DNA from: an uncultured Arthrobacter sp.
GTDB taxonomy: Bacteria > Actinomycetota > Actinomycetes > Actinomycetales > Micrococcaceae
Length of the DNA: 64,000 nt
Assembly (NCBI RefSeq): GCF_947493765.1
Contig: NZ_CANLSZ010000004.1
Span: forward strand, 337,853 to 401,852
Direction of reading: 5' to 3'
The notes under the pieces were generated by a model that saw only the letters and a program-made list of their open reading frames with translations, had not been told where the DNA came from and made no database searches. The translations under genes were made by a program, and so were the position numbers. Below, piece after piece: positions 37,585-45,715 of this stretch; position 1 is the first letter of the stretch; the number at the start of each line of letters is the position of its first letter.

Positions 37585-39018
37585 ATGTCGAAGCAGGAGA
37601 CCACAGCGGAACACTCGCTCCTGAAGGTCCTGGGTAACTGGGACGCCCTCGCCCTGGGTTTCGGTGCCATGATCGGTTTCGGGTGGGTGGTGCTCACAGG
37701 AGGGTGGATCGCCTCGGCGGGGACGGGCGGAGCAGTGCTGGCCATGATCACGGGTGGGGTGATCATGGGCGTGGTCGGCCTCACCTACGCAGAACTGACC
37801 GCGGCCATGCCGAAGGCCGGCGGTGAGCACAACTTCCTGCTCCGCGGTATGGGTCCGCGGTGGTCCTTCGTGGGGTCCTGGGCCATCACGGGCGGCTACG
37901 TCACCATCGTCGCGTTCGAGGCCGTGGCCCTGCCCCGGACGGCCGAATACATCTTCCCCGATCTCAGCCGCATCCCGCTCTGGACCGTGGCCGGCGACGA
38001 GGTGCATCTGACCTGGACCCTCGTCGGAGCCCTCGCGGCGGTGGTCATCACGCTGATCAACATCCGTGGCGTGAAGATCGCCGGGGCGGCGCAGACCTTC
38101 GTGGTCGTCTTCCTCCTCGTCATCGGGCTGATCCTGATCCTCGGCAGCTTCACCGGCGGCTCGACGTCGAACATACAGCCGCTCTTCACAGGAGGGACCG
38201 CGGGCTTCTTCTCCGTCCTGGTCGTGGTGCCGTTCCTGTTCATCGGCTTCGACGTCATCCCGCAGTCCTCGGAGGAGGTGAACATCCCGGCCCGGCAGAT
38301 CGGGCGGCTCGTGGTCGTCGCCGTGATCCTCGCGACCCTGTGGTACGTCATGACCATCCTGACGACGTCGTCCGCCATGCCGGCGGCCGACCTCGCCGAC
38401 GCCGACATCGCGACGGCCGACGCCATGGGCACCATGTTCGGCTCCGATCTCATGGCCAACGTCCTGATCGCCGGCGGGATCGCCGGCATCATCACGTCGT
38501 GGAACTCGCTGCTGCTGGGAGCCTCCCGACTGATGTACTCCATGGCGCGCTCCGGCATGCTGCCGCGCTGGTTCGGCGTACTGCACCCGCGCTACCGGAC
38601 CCCGGTCAACGCGCTCGTCTTCATCGGCGCGCTCTCCTTCGCGGCCCCCTTCTTCGGCACGGAGATGCTCGGTTGGCTGGTCGACTCCGGAGCCCCCAGC
38701 ATCGTGCTGGCCTACATCCTCGTCTCCGTCGTCTTCGTCATCCTGCGTCGGCGCGAGCCCGGGATGGACCGGCCGCTGCGGGTCGGCGGCCGCGGCCGGG
38801 GCGGGGTGGTGATCGGCTGGCTCGCCGCCGTCCTCTGCGTGGCCCTGCTCAGTCTGTACCTGCCGGGCATGCCCGCGGCGCTCACGCCTCCGCCGTGGAT
38901 CCTGTTCGGCCTGTGGTGGGTGCTCGGGGTCGTCTTCCTGCTGCGCATCCCGCGCGGGATCGCTGCCGGCCCCGATGCCGAGGAGCGCCTCCTCGATCGG
39001 CTGGCCCAGCCGCGCTGA
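37585..39018 (+). CDS. APC family amino-acid permease
   Basis: A 477-residue transporter of the amino acid-polyamine-organocation superfamily with twelve hydrophobic spans. Span 1 carries the unwound-helix motif GFGAMIGFGWVVLTGGW, span 2-3 has GLTYAELTAAMPKAGGEHNF, and FIGFDVIPQSSEEVNIPARQIGR is the conserved span 6/loop segment. ACGGAG lies upstream of the ATG at 37585. The glutaminase gene follows 59 bp downstream, so glutamine or another amino acid is a reasonable but unproven substrate. The first 229 bp upstream of the gene hold no recognisable gene. Confidence 0.88.
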   Translation: MSKQETTAEHSLLKVLGNWDALALGFGAMIGFGWVVLTGGWIASAGTGGAVLAMITGGVIMGVVGLTYAELTAAMPKAGGEHNFLLRGMGPRWSFVGSWAITGGYVTIVAFEAVALPRTAEYIFPDLSRIPLWTVAGDEVHLTWTLVGALAAVVITLINIRGVKIAGAAQTFVVVFLLVIGLILILGSFTGGSTSNIQPLFTGGTAGFFSVLVVVPFLFIGFDVIPQSSEEVNIPARQIGRLVVVAVILATLWYVMTILTTSSAMPAADLADADIATADAMGTMFGSDLMANVLIAGGIAGIITSWNSLLLGASRLMYSMARSGMLPRWFGVLHPRYRTPVNALVFIGALSFAAPFFGTEMLGWLVDSGAPSIVLAYILVSVVFVILRRREPGMDRPLRVGGRGRGGVVIGWLAAVLCVALLSLYLPGMPAALTPPPWILFGLWWVLGVVFLLRIPRGIAAGPDAEERLLDRLAQPR

Positions 39019-39064
39019 CCCGCACCGCTGCAGGAGAGCGGCAGGAGTGCGCCGTCCGGCACCC

Positions 39065-39070
39065 TAGGCT
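39065..39070 (+). promoter_or_regulatory. -10 element TAGGCT of the glutaminase gene, leaderless
   Basis: TAGGCT ends seven bases before the ATG at 39078, giving the glutaminase gene a promoter separate from the permease gene. Confidence 0.5.
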
Positions 39071-39077
39071 GGACAGC

Positions 39078-40892
39078 ATGGAATCTCCGATCGAGAACTA
39101 TCTGAAACTCATCCACGCGGAGATCTCGGAACTACGTGACGGCAAGCCTTACAGCACCATCCCGGCGATGGCGGCGGTCAATCCCGACAACTTCGGCATC
39201 TGCCTCACCACGGTGGACGGCTACATGTACGAGATCGGTGACACGCGTGAGGAGTTCACCATCCAGTCGATCTCCAAGCCCTTCACCTACGGCCTGGCGC
39301 TGTCCGATCTGGGGATGGACGCCGTCGATGCGAAGGTCGACGTGGAACCATCGGGGGACTCGTTCAACGAGATCTCGCTCGCTCCGGGCAGTGGCCGTCC
39401 GTCGAATGCGATGATCAACGCCGGCGCACTGACGGCCACCTCGCTCATCCGGTCCCGCGGCGGCAACACCCGTTTCAAGCGCATCGCCAACATCTACTCG
39501 CAGTTCGCCGGCCGGCAGCTCGGCGTGGACGAGAAGATCTTCCGCTCCGAGCTCGAGCACGGCCACCGGAATCGGGCACTGGCCTACCTGCTGCGCTCCT
39601 TCGACATCATCGAGGACGATCCGACGCCGGTGGTCGAGGACTACTTCCGCCAGTGCTCGATCATGGTCAACTGCATGGATCTCTCGGTCATGGCCGCGAC
39701 GCTCGCCAACTCGGGCCGCAACCCGCTGACGAACGTCCAGGTCATGGATCTCCTCCCGGTCGAGCGGGTGCTCTCCGTCATGACCACGTGCGGCATGTAC
39801 GACGACGCCGGGGCCTGGCTCACGACCGTGGGCATGCCCGCCAAGAGCGGTGTGGCCGGCGGGACCATCGCCGTCCTGCCCGGACAGGTGGGCCTGGCCG
39901 TCTACTCCCCGCCCCTGGACGAGCACGGCAGCAGCGTCCGTGGCGTGGCCGCGAGCCAGCGGCTGTCCCGCGACATGGAGCTGCACTTCGTCAGGGCCGC
40001 GCGGGCCGGACGTTCCGCGATCCGCGCCACCTACGACATCACGGCTGCACCCTCGGGCATCCGGCGCACGGACGAGGCCGTGGAGGTGTTGCGCGCGGAA
40101 GGGCACCGTGCCATGGTGATCGAGCTCAACGGCGACCTGCTCTTCGCCGGGACGGAATCGATGGTGCGCGAACTCAGCAGCCTGTCCGAGGACATCACCT
40201 ACGTGATCCTGGATCTGCGCCGCGTGGACGAGGTGGCCGACGTCTCCCTCCGCCTGCTCGGTGAGGCCCGCCAGAATCTGCTCGATGCGGGCTGCGAACT
40301 GGTGCTGATCGACCGCGAGAGCACGCTCACCGAGACGTTCAGCGACGCCGACCACCCGGTCCCCACGTTCGACACACGGACCGCTGCCATCGAGTGGTGC
40401 GAGAACGAGCTCATCGGGCGGTACGGCGAGGATCTGCTGATGCCGACGGAGGTGGAGGTGGGCCAGTGCCCGGCGCTGAGTCCGCTGAGAGCGGCCCACA
40501 TCGCCGCCCTGACCCATCGGATGGAAGAACGCGTCTACGAGAAGGGCCAGGTGGTCCGGCGCGTGGGGCAGTCGTTCGGCGGTGTGTACTTCATCGTGTC
40601 CGGGAAGATCCTGACCTCGGCACCCGGGCCCACCGGCGAGCGCCTGAAATTGAGCACACTCAGCGCCGGGATGACCTTCGGCGAGCTGGCCCTCGGCAGT
40701 GACGACCGCCAGGAGACCACGGTCAAGGCCCTGGAGCGTTCGCGGGTGGAGGTCCTCACCGCGCAGACCATCCAGGAGATCGAGGAGGAGGATCCACGGC
40801 TCGCCGCGGAACTCTGGAAAGCGCTCACCCGCGACGCCTACGCCCGTGTGGACCTGTACCTGCGGGAGACGGCCGTGCGGATGCGCGACTGA
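39078..40892 (+). CDS. glsA: Glutaminase fused to STAS and cyclic-nucleotide-binding domains
   Basis: A 604-residue enzyme that hydrolyses glutamine to glutamate and ammonia. Residues 1-310 are a complete serine-dependent beta-lactamase-like glutaminase: catalytic Ser64-x-x-Lys67 in SISKPF, plus RPSNAMINAGALTA, NCMDLSVMAATLANSGRNP and KSGVAGGTIAVLPG. Residues 340-440 are a STAS domain (VIELNGDLLFAG, YVILDLRRVDEVADVS). Residues 470-595 are a cNMP-binding domain (VYEKGQVVRRVG, GVYFIVSGKI, LSAGMTFGELALG). Glutaminase-STAS pairs are known in actinobacteria; the added cNMP domain suggests allosteric control by a nucleotide, which is inference. Start fits the leaderless -10. Confidence 0.93.
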   Translation: MESPIENYLKLIHAEISELRDGKPYSTIPAMAAVNPDNFGICLTTVDGYMYEIGDTREEFTIQSISKPFTYGLALSDLGMDAVDAKVDVEPSGDSFNEISLAPGSGRPSNAMINAGALTATSLIRSRGGNTRFKRIANIYSQFAGRQLGVDEKIFRSELEHGHRNRALAYLLRSFDIIEDDPTPVVEDYFRQCSIMVNCMDLSVMAATLANSGRNPLTNVQVMDLLPVERVLSVMTTCGMYDDAGAWLTTVGMPAKSGVAGGTIAVLPGQVGLAVYSPPLDEHGSSVRGVAASQRLSRDMELHFVRAARAGRSAIRATYDITAAPSGIRRTDEAVEVLRAEGHRAMVIELNGDLLFAGTESMVRELSSLSEDITYVILDLRRVDEVADVSLRLLGEARQNLLDAGCELVLIDRESTLTETFSDADHPVPTFDTRTAAIEWCENELIGRYGEDLLMPTEVEVGQCPALSPLRAAHIAALTHRMEERVYEKGQVVRRVGQSFGGVYFIVSGKILTSAPGPTGERLKLSTLSAGMTFGELALGSDDRQETTVKALERSRVEVLTAQTIQEIEEEDPRLAAELWKALTRDAYARVDLYLRETAVRMRD

Positions 40893-40922
40893 GCAGGATC
40901 CCGGGTCGGGTGCGCGGCCCGG

Positions 40923-41444
40923 TCAGCGGACGACGTCTGCCTCGGCGACCTCCTTCAGTCTCCGGAGGGTGCGCCGGATGTTGCCGCGCTGGAACGCCGC
41001 GAAGGTCCTGCCCCCGGTGGCGAGGTGATCGAACACGCGAGCGATGGCATCGGGCCACGGCCTGTCGTCCGTCCAGGTCTCGGTGACGAGGGTCCCGCCG
41101 TCGTGGTCCCCGAAGGTGTACCGCCAGGTGGCGATCCGGGCGGCCAGGCGGCGCTTCGGGCCGCCGATCTCATGGACGCGGAACGCGAACTCCCTGCCCG
41201 GCTCGGCGCGCGTGACGGTGCAGAGCGTGCTCCAGCTGACCCGGCCACGCGTGTTCCACCCGACGAACTCGTCCCCCACCCGGGCCGCGCCGTCGTTCCG
41301 GCGCCTGGCCCCCTTGTTCTCGGGGCTCCACTCGCCCATCCTCGTGACGTCACCGACCATCCCGTACAGCTCCAGCGGTGACCGGTGGATCACGATGCTG
41401 TCCGTCACCGACGTCGTTCGTGCCGCATGCCCCGCACGTCCCAT
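40923..41444 (-). CDS. SRPBCC family protein (polyketide cyclase-like)
   Basis: A 173-residue START/Bet v1-fold protein. The N-terminal half shows DSIVIHRSPLELYGMVGDVTRMGEWSPE, the usual beta-strand and helix with a Trp-Ser-Pro turn, and the end has the long C-terminal helix. Members bind or modify hydrophobic ligands; the specific role cannot be told. The ATG at 41444 has AGGGA upstream; an ATG further upstream gives Arg-rich residues with no family similarity. Converges with the glutaminase gene. Confidence 0.8.
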   Translation of the reverse strand: MGRAGHAARTTSVTDSIVIHRSPLELYGMVGDVTRMGEWSPENKGARRRNDGAARVGDEFVGWNTRGRVSWSTLCTVTRAEPGREFAFRVHEIGGPKRRLAARIATWRYTFGDHDGGTLVTETWTDDRPWPDAIARVFDHLATGGRTFAAFQRGNIRRTLRRLKEVAEADVVR

Positions 41445-41635
41445 ACTTTTCCCTGGCCTCCCGCGCATCCCGCGCATCCCGGGACCGGGCCACTCCGCCC
41501 CGGTCGCGGGTCAGTCTACGGGCGGAAGCACGTGGCAGCCGGGTCCCGGCCCGGTCGGGCGTGGTGCTGCAGCACCTAGACTGGCCTCGGCGCGGCCGGG
41601 GCGGACCGCATGGAACCGAGGACGGGACACACGCG

Positions 41636-42484
41636 ATGACGGTGCTGATAGCGGGCTGCGGAGATCTCGGGACCGAGGTGGGGCTGCGCCTGGCGGCCAC
41701 GGGCGAGCGCGTGATCGGCTGGCGGCGCTCCCCGCAGCACCTGCCGTCCGACATCGAGGGCGTCGCAGTCGACCTCACCCAACACCTGCCGACCATCCCG
41801 CACGATACCGACGTCGTCGTCATCGCCACCGCCGCCGGGGAGCGCACCGAGGCGGCCTACCGCAGCGCCTACGTGGACGCGACGGGGAACGTCCTCGATG
41901 CCCTCGAGCGCGACGGCGTCAGGCCGCGGCGCGTCCTCTTCGTCTCCTCGACGGCGGTGTACGGGGACTTCGACGGTGATTGGGTCACGGAGGAGTCACC
42001 GGCCGACAGTGCCGGCCCGACGGCCCGTCAGGTCAGGGCCGCCGAGCAGGTCCTCCTCGAACGCGCCCCCGGCAGCGGTGTGGTGCTGCGACTGTCGGGG
42101 ATCTACGGCCCGGGCCGTACCCGGCTCATCGACCAGATCACCGGTGGGTCGGCCGTCCTGCCCCGCGAGATCCAGTGGACGAACCGGATCCACCGGGATG
42201 ATGCGGCGGCGGCGATCGTGCACCTGGTGACCGCGGTCGAGTCCCCGGAACCGGTCTACCTGGGAAGCGACGAGGAGCCGGTGGATCTGGCCGAGGTGCT
42301 GCAGTTCCTCGCCCGGGAACTGGGAGTGGCCGAGCCCCCGCGCGGGGAGGCGTCGTCGGGCCGGGGTGGTGCACGCCGCGTGGACAGCAGTCTCCTGCGC
42401 TCCACGGGTTTCTCCTTCACCTACCCCACGTATCGCCAGGGGTATCGGGCCGTCCTGGCCGCAGAGGGTGTCAGGCATCCCTAG
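41636..42484 (+). CDS. NAD-dependent epimerase/dehydratase family protein (SDR)
   Basis: A 282-residue extended short-chain dehydrogenase-like protein. The Rossmann loop GCGDLGTEVGLRLAATG follows the start, and VLFVSSTAVYGD carries the Ser and Tyr of the SDR active site, although the usual YxxxK lysine is not evident, since the tyrosine is followed by GDFDG. IHRDDAAAAIVHLV is the typical C-terminal helix. Resembles the YeeZ-like nucleoside-diphosphate-sugar epimerase subgroup. TAGACT at 41577 may be the -10. Its 3' end overlaps the converging glycosyltransferase gene by 14 bp. Confidence 0.82.
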   Translation: MTVLIAGCGDLGTEVGLRLAATGERVIGWRRSPQHLPSDIEGVAVDLTQHLPTIPHDTDVVVIATAAGERTEAAYRSAYVDATGNVLDALERDGVRPRRVLFVSSTAVYGDFDGDWVTEESPADSAGPTARQVRAAEQVLLERAPGSGVVLRLSGIYGPGRTRLIDQITGGSAVLPREIQWTNRIHRDDAAAAIVHLVTAVESPEPVYLGSDEEPVDLAEVLQFLARELGVAEPPRGEASSGRGGARRVDSSLLRSTGFSFTYPTYRQGYRAVLAAEGVRHP

Positions 42485-43772
42485 GGTGCACGCCGGCAGG
42501 CCCGCGGGTCGGCGCGGCCAATCGGCCCAGCCGCACCAGTGACCAGACGAAGATGCTGACGACGAGCAGATTGCGCAGGGTCAGCAGCACGGCGACCGCC
42601 GACTGCAGATCGTAGCGCAGCGCGTCGTAGAAAATCGGGTAGACCAGTGTGGTGAGTCCGGCGGTCACCAGCATCGCGATCGCCGGGTACCGCCACCGCA
42701 CCGCCTGGCCGAGCGCGAGTCCCACGGCGATCACGGCCGCGATCCACAGCATGAACTGCGGCGAGCCCACCTTGTTGAAGACCACGAGGGCGCTCACGAG
42801 GGCCAGCGAACCCGTGGCCAGGAGGGCGTCGCCGGGAACGCCACGATGCCTGGCGACCGCGAGGACGACGGCGATGAGGACCACCGAGAGGACCAGTAGC
42901 GGCGTCATCAGGGCCCCCACCACTTCGCTCAGCGCCCCGCGGACCTCCATGGTGTTGATGACCTCGTCCTCGAAGAAGTAGGCGCCCGAGGTCCCCGCGA
43001 TCGCCTGCCACACCCCGGGAGTGCTCAAGGGCGCCTCGAGCTGCATGCCGCGGGCTCCCTGGGCGCTGAGGAACCCCGAGAGGTGACGGAGGTCCCCGAA
43101 GATTCCCACGACGACGGCGATGACGGCAGTCAGTGCCGCGCCGGCAGCCAGGATCGCCAGGCGTGACCTCTGCAGGACAACGAGCGCGGCCAGCAGGACG
43201 ACGGCGGGCCAGACCTTCATCCAGGTCGCCGCGCTCAGCACGAGGGACGCGATGAAAGGGCGGGTGGCGATGACGAGGAGGGCGGTGATGACCATCGGCG
43301 CCGTCAGACCGTCGATCCGTCCCACCGCCACCGGGCCCAGCAGCGCGGTCACGCCGAGCCACCAGTAGGCGGCGGTGTACGACGACGGTGTGCCCCGCCG
43401 GACGAGGACCGCCGTGGCCACGGCGTTCAGCGCGGCGAAGAGGACGAACCAGGCCAGCTGGTACAGGTGGGGGCCGAGGATCGTGGCGACGAGCATGGGC
43501 ACGAAGGCTCCCACGGGATATACCCAGGCCGTGTCGATGCCCTCCCAGATGCCGTCGTTCAGGGCCTGGTACGCCCACTCGCGGTAGAACCGGATGTCAC
43601 TGAGCACTCCCCCGCCGATGATGAAGGGCAGCAGACGTGCGAGGAACCCGACATGGATCAGCCCGAAGACCACCCATACCGGGCGGGCGCGGTTCCGGAT
43701 CTCCGGTCGGGGCGGGCGGATACGCACGGAGGACTCCTGATCGGCGGGTGGCGGCAGGCGCAAGTCTGTCAT
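42471..43772 (-). CDS. GT87-type polytopic glycosyltransferase (DUF2029-like)
   Basis: A 433-residue membrane protein with about ten or eleven spans. The extracellular loop after span 1 holds an Asp-Arg motif (SDIRFYREW) that resembles the catalytic aspartate region of GT-C mannosyltransferases using polyprenyl-phosphate sugars, and the overall hydrophobic pattern fits GT87/DUF2029, relatives of the mycobacterial alpha-mannosyltransferases. It probably adds a sugar to a cell-envelope glycan. No operon partner: upstream is an unassigned stretch and downstream it overlaps the epimerase gene tail to tail. Confidence 0.75.
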   Translation of the reverse strand: MTDLRLPPPADQESSVRIRPPRPEIRNRARPVWVVFGLIHVGFLARLLPFIIGGGVLSDIRFYREWAYQALNDGIWEGIDTAWVYPVGAFVPMLVATILGPHLYQLAWFVLFAALNAVATAVLVRRGTPSSYTAAYWWLGVTALLGPVAVGRIDGLTAPMVITALLVIATRPFIASLVLSAATWMKVWPAVVLLAALVVLQRSRLAILAAGAALTAVIAVVVGIFGDLRHLSGFLSAQGARGMQLEAPLSTPGVWQAIAGTSGAYFFEDEVINTMEVRGALSEVVGALMTPLLVLSVVLIAVVLAVARHRGVPGDALLATGSLALVSALVVFNKVGSPQFMLWIAAVIAVGLALGQAVRWRYPAIAMLVTAGLTTLVYPIFYDALRYDLQSAVAVLLTLRNLLVVSIFVWSLVRLGRLAAPTRGPAGVHPRDA

Positions 43773-44328
43773 TCAGTGCGGATCGCGCGCCACTTCGCGG
43801 ATCAGGGAGACATCCTTTTCGTCCGTCTTCTCGTGGACTGACTGTGCGGTCTGCAGTTCGATCATGCGGTCAAATCGAGCGGATAGACCCGGAACCTCAC
43901 GCCGTCGACCTTGCGATCGGCGAGCGGACGGACGTGGTGCCCGTCGCCCTGCAGGCCGCCGGTGAACGGGCCGGACGCCGTGGTGGCTTTCACCGAGCGA
44001 CTCGTTTCCTGCACGACGTGCCCGAGGGGGTCCGGGCAGGCGCCTTGGAGTTCCAGCACTACCTGGCTCGCGAACGACTGGGCATCATCCCCGACGAGCT
44101 TCCCGGCGGACACCTGATCGCGCCGGCCATCCCGCGGGGTGTAGCGCAATGGCTCCTGAACGTCGCCGCTCGGGCCTGAGACAGAACGCTGTTGTTCGAA
44201 CGAGGGGCTGGCTGTCATGGCGGTGGTCAGTGTCAGACCCATGTGACTGTGTCTCGATCCGTCGACCGGACTCAGCTGCGATGAAGGCGCTGGGGTCCTG
44301 AAGGCCACGTGAGACGGCGTCGGACGCC
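43773..44328. other. Unassigned stretch with antisense overlapping ORFs
   Basis: This 556-bp interval lacks a recognisable gene. A minus-strand ORF at 43862-44242 (126 residues from an ATG, ending RFRVYPLDLTA) and a plus-strand ORF ending at 44179 overlap each other. Both have mostly G/C at third positions, the minus one slightly more, so neither can be dismissed on codon use. Neither resembles a family I know, and neither has a clear ribosome-binding site. A decayed gene is the simplest reading. Confidence 0.35.
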
Positions 44329-44874
44329 CTACGCGTCGTCGTCGAGCGGCGGGCCGACGGCCTCGAGACCGTAGGTGGAGCCGACCCTGTTCCACTTCGG
44401 CACCTCGACGTCGGGCGTCTGGCCGTCCGTGCCCGGCAGCCGGTGCTCGGCGGCGGGAATGCCCACCTCGTCGTAGAGATCGAACAAACCGCCGGGCTGG
44501 GCGAACCCGATGAACCGGACGGGTACAGCTCCCGTGACCCGGAAGGCGTGGGGCAGACCGGCGGGAAGCCAGACGAAGTCACCTGCACCGAGGTGGAAGG
44601 TCTCCTCCCCGGCCCGGTAGGTCATGGTGCCCTCGAGCAGGAAGAACTCCTCGGCCTCCCTGGTGTGCCGGTGCAGGGGCGTCGCCGTGCCCGGAGGCTG
44701 GGTGACGACGGCGATGTCGAGGCTTCCGCTCTCGCGTGAGGAGATGAGGCGTTCGAACAGGGAGCCCATGGCCCAGGTAGCAGGCGCCGTGCCCGCTGCG
44801 CGATGCACCACACGCGCGGAGGGCCGCGCCGAAGTTGTACTCATCGCGGCTGTGTTCATCACTGCCTTATTCAT
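44329..44874 (-). CDS. Cupin-domain protein
   Basis: A 181-residue single-domain cupin. Motif 1 is PLHRHTREAEEFFLLEG (two His and a Glu that bind metal) and motif 2 is DFVWLPAGLPHAFRV (third His). The spacing matches quercetin-2,3-dioxygenase-like bacterial cupins, but the substrate is unknown. The ATG at 44874 has a perfect GGAGG five bases upstream; several in-frame ATGs follow close by. It diverges from a TetR regulator gene across 56 bp, a common cupin-TetR pairing in which the regulator controls the cupin gene. Confidence 0.83.
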   Translation of the reverse strand: MNKAVMNTAAMSTTSARPSARVVHRAAGTAPATWAMGSLFERLISSRESGSLDIAVVTQPPGTATPLHRHTREAEEFFLLEGTMTYRAGEETFHLGAGDFVWLPAGLPHAFRVTGAVPVRFIGFAQPGGLFDLYDEVGIPAAEHRLPGTDGQTPDVEVPKWNRVGSTYGLEAVGPPLDDDA

Positions 44875-44917
44875 CACTGCCTCCAATTGGGTCGAATCAG
44901 CTTCGGATGAATACTGG

Positions 44918-44923
44918 TACCGT
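44918..44923 (+). promoter_or_regulatory. -10 element TACCGT of the TetR gene, leaderless
   Basis: TACCGT ends seven bases before the GTG at 44931, in the divergent gap with the cupin gene. Confidence 0.4.
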
Positions 44924-44930
44924 AGACCCC

Positions 44931-45614
44931 GTGCCCGCCCCCATCAAGAGACGCACCTACCACGCTCCAAGCCGTCGCCAGGCTGCCGCAGCGACCCGCG
45001 ATCAGATCGTCGCCGCTGCCCGGTACCTGTTCATCCGCCACGGATATCAGCAGACAGCCATGTCGGCCGTCGCGGAGCGGGCGGGCGTTTCGGTGGACAC
45101 CGTCTACACCTCGGTGGGGAAGAAGCCCACCCTGGTCAGAGCAGTCATCGACGACGTCCTAGGCGAGGGACGCGGCCCAGTCACTGCGACAGAGCGCAGC
45201 TACGTCCAGGAAATCCGCGCCACGCCAGGCGCCGCCGCCAAACTCGCGGTCTATGCGCGGGCCCTGGGTCGACTGCAACCGGATCTCGCACCCCTGACGC
45301 AGGCGCTGCACGACGCCGGAATCCAGGACCCAGGGTGTCGAGAGGCCTGGCGGGAGCTCGTCGAACGTCGGGCGTCGAACATGCGCTTGCTCGCCGCGGA
45401 CCTGCGCGCCACCGGTGAACTGCGCGAGGACCTGGACGACGATGCCGTGGCCGACGTCGTCTGGGCCACCAACTCCCCCGAGTACTTCCTGCTCCTGGCC
45501 TCACGGGGCTGGACGAGCCGACAGTACGCCGAGCATCTTACCGATCTGTGGGTCAGGTTCCTGCTCCGGGGCCGCCAGGGTCCGTGTGCACGGCATCTCG
45601 ACGTCGCCCGATGA
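44931..45614 (+). CDS. TetR family transcriptional regulator
   Basis: A 227-residue TetR-type regulator. The N-terminal helix-turn-helix (about 20-65) reads TRDQIVAAARYLFIRHGYQQTAMSAVAERAGVSVDTVYTSVG with a following KKPTLVRAVIDDVL helix; the rest is the variable ligand/dimer domain. The GTG at 44931 is chosen because a leaderless -10 precedes it; an ATG at 44908 would add eight residues. It diverges from the cupin gene, its probable target, and may autoregulate. Ligand unknown. Confidence 0.87.
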   Translation: MPAPIKRRTYHAPSRRQAAAATRDQIVAAARYLFIRHGYQQTAMSAVAERAGVSVDTVYTSVGKKPTLVRAVIDDVLGEGRGPVTATERSYVQEIRATPGAAAKLAVYARALGRLQPDLAPLTQALHDAGIQDPGCREAWRELVERRASNMRLLAADLRATGELREDLDDDAVADVVWATNSPEYFLLLASRGWTSRQYAEHLTDLWVRFLLRGRQGPCARHLDVAR

Positions 45615-45715
45615 TCACGGCACCGGCGGGGTCTAACGGCCCACCACCCGACCACCGGCATCGAGCGCAGCGAGTACCGGGCCAGGGCCCTCAACCTCGG
45701 TGATGCTCACCTGCG

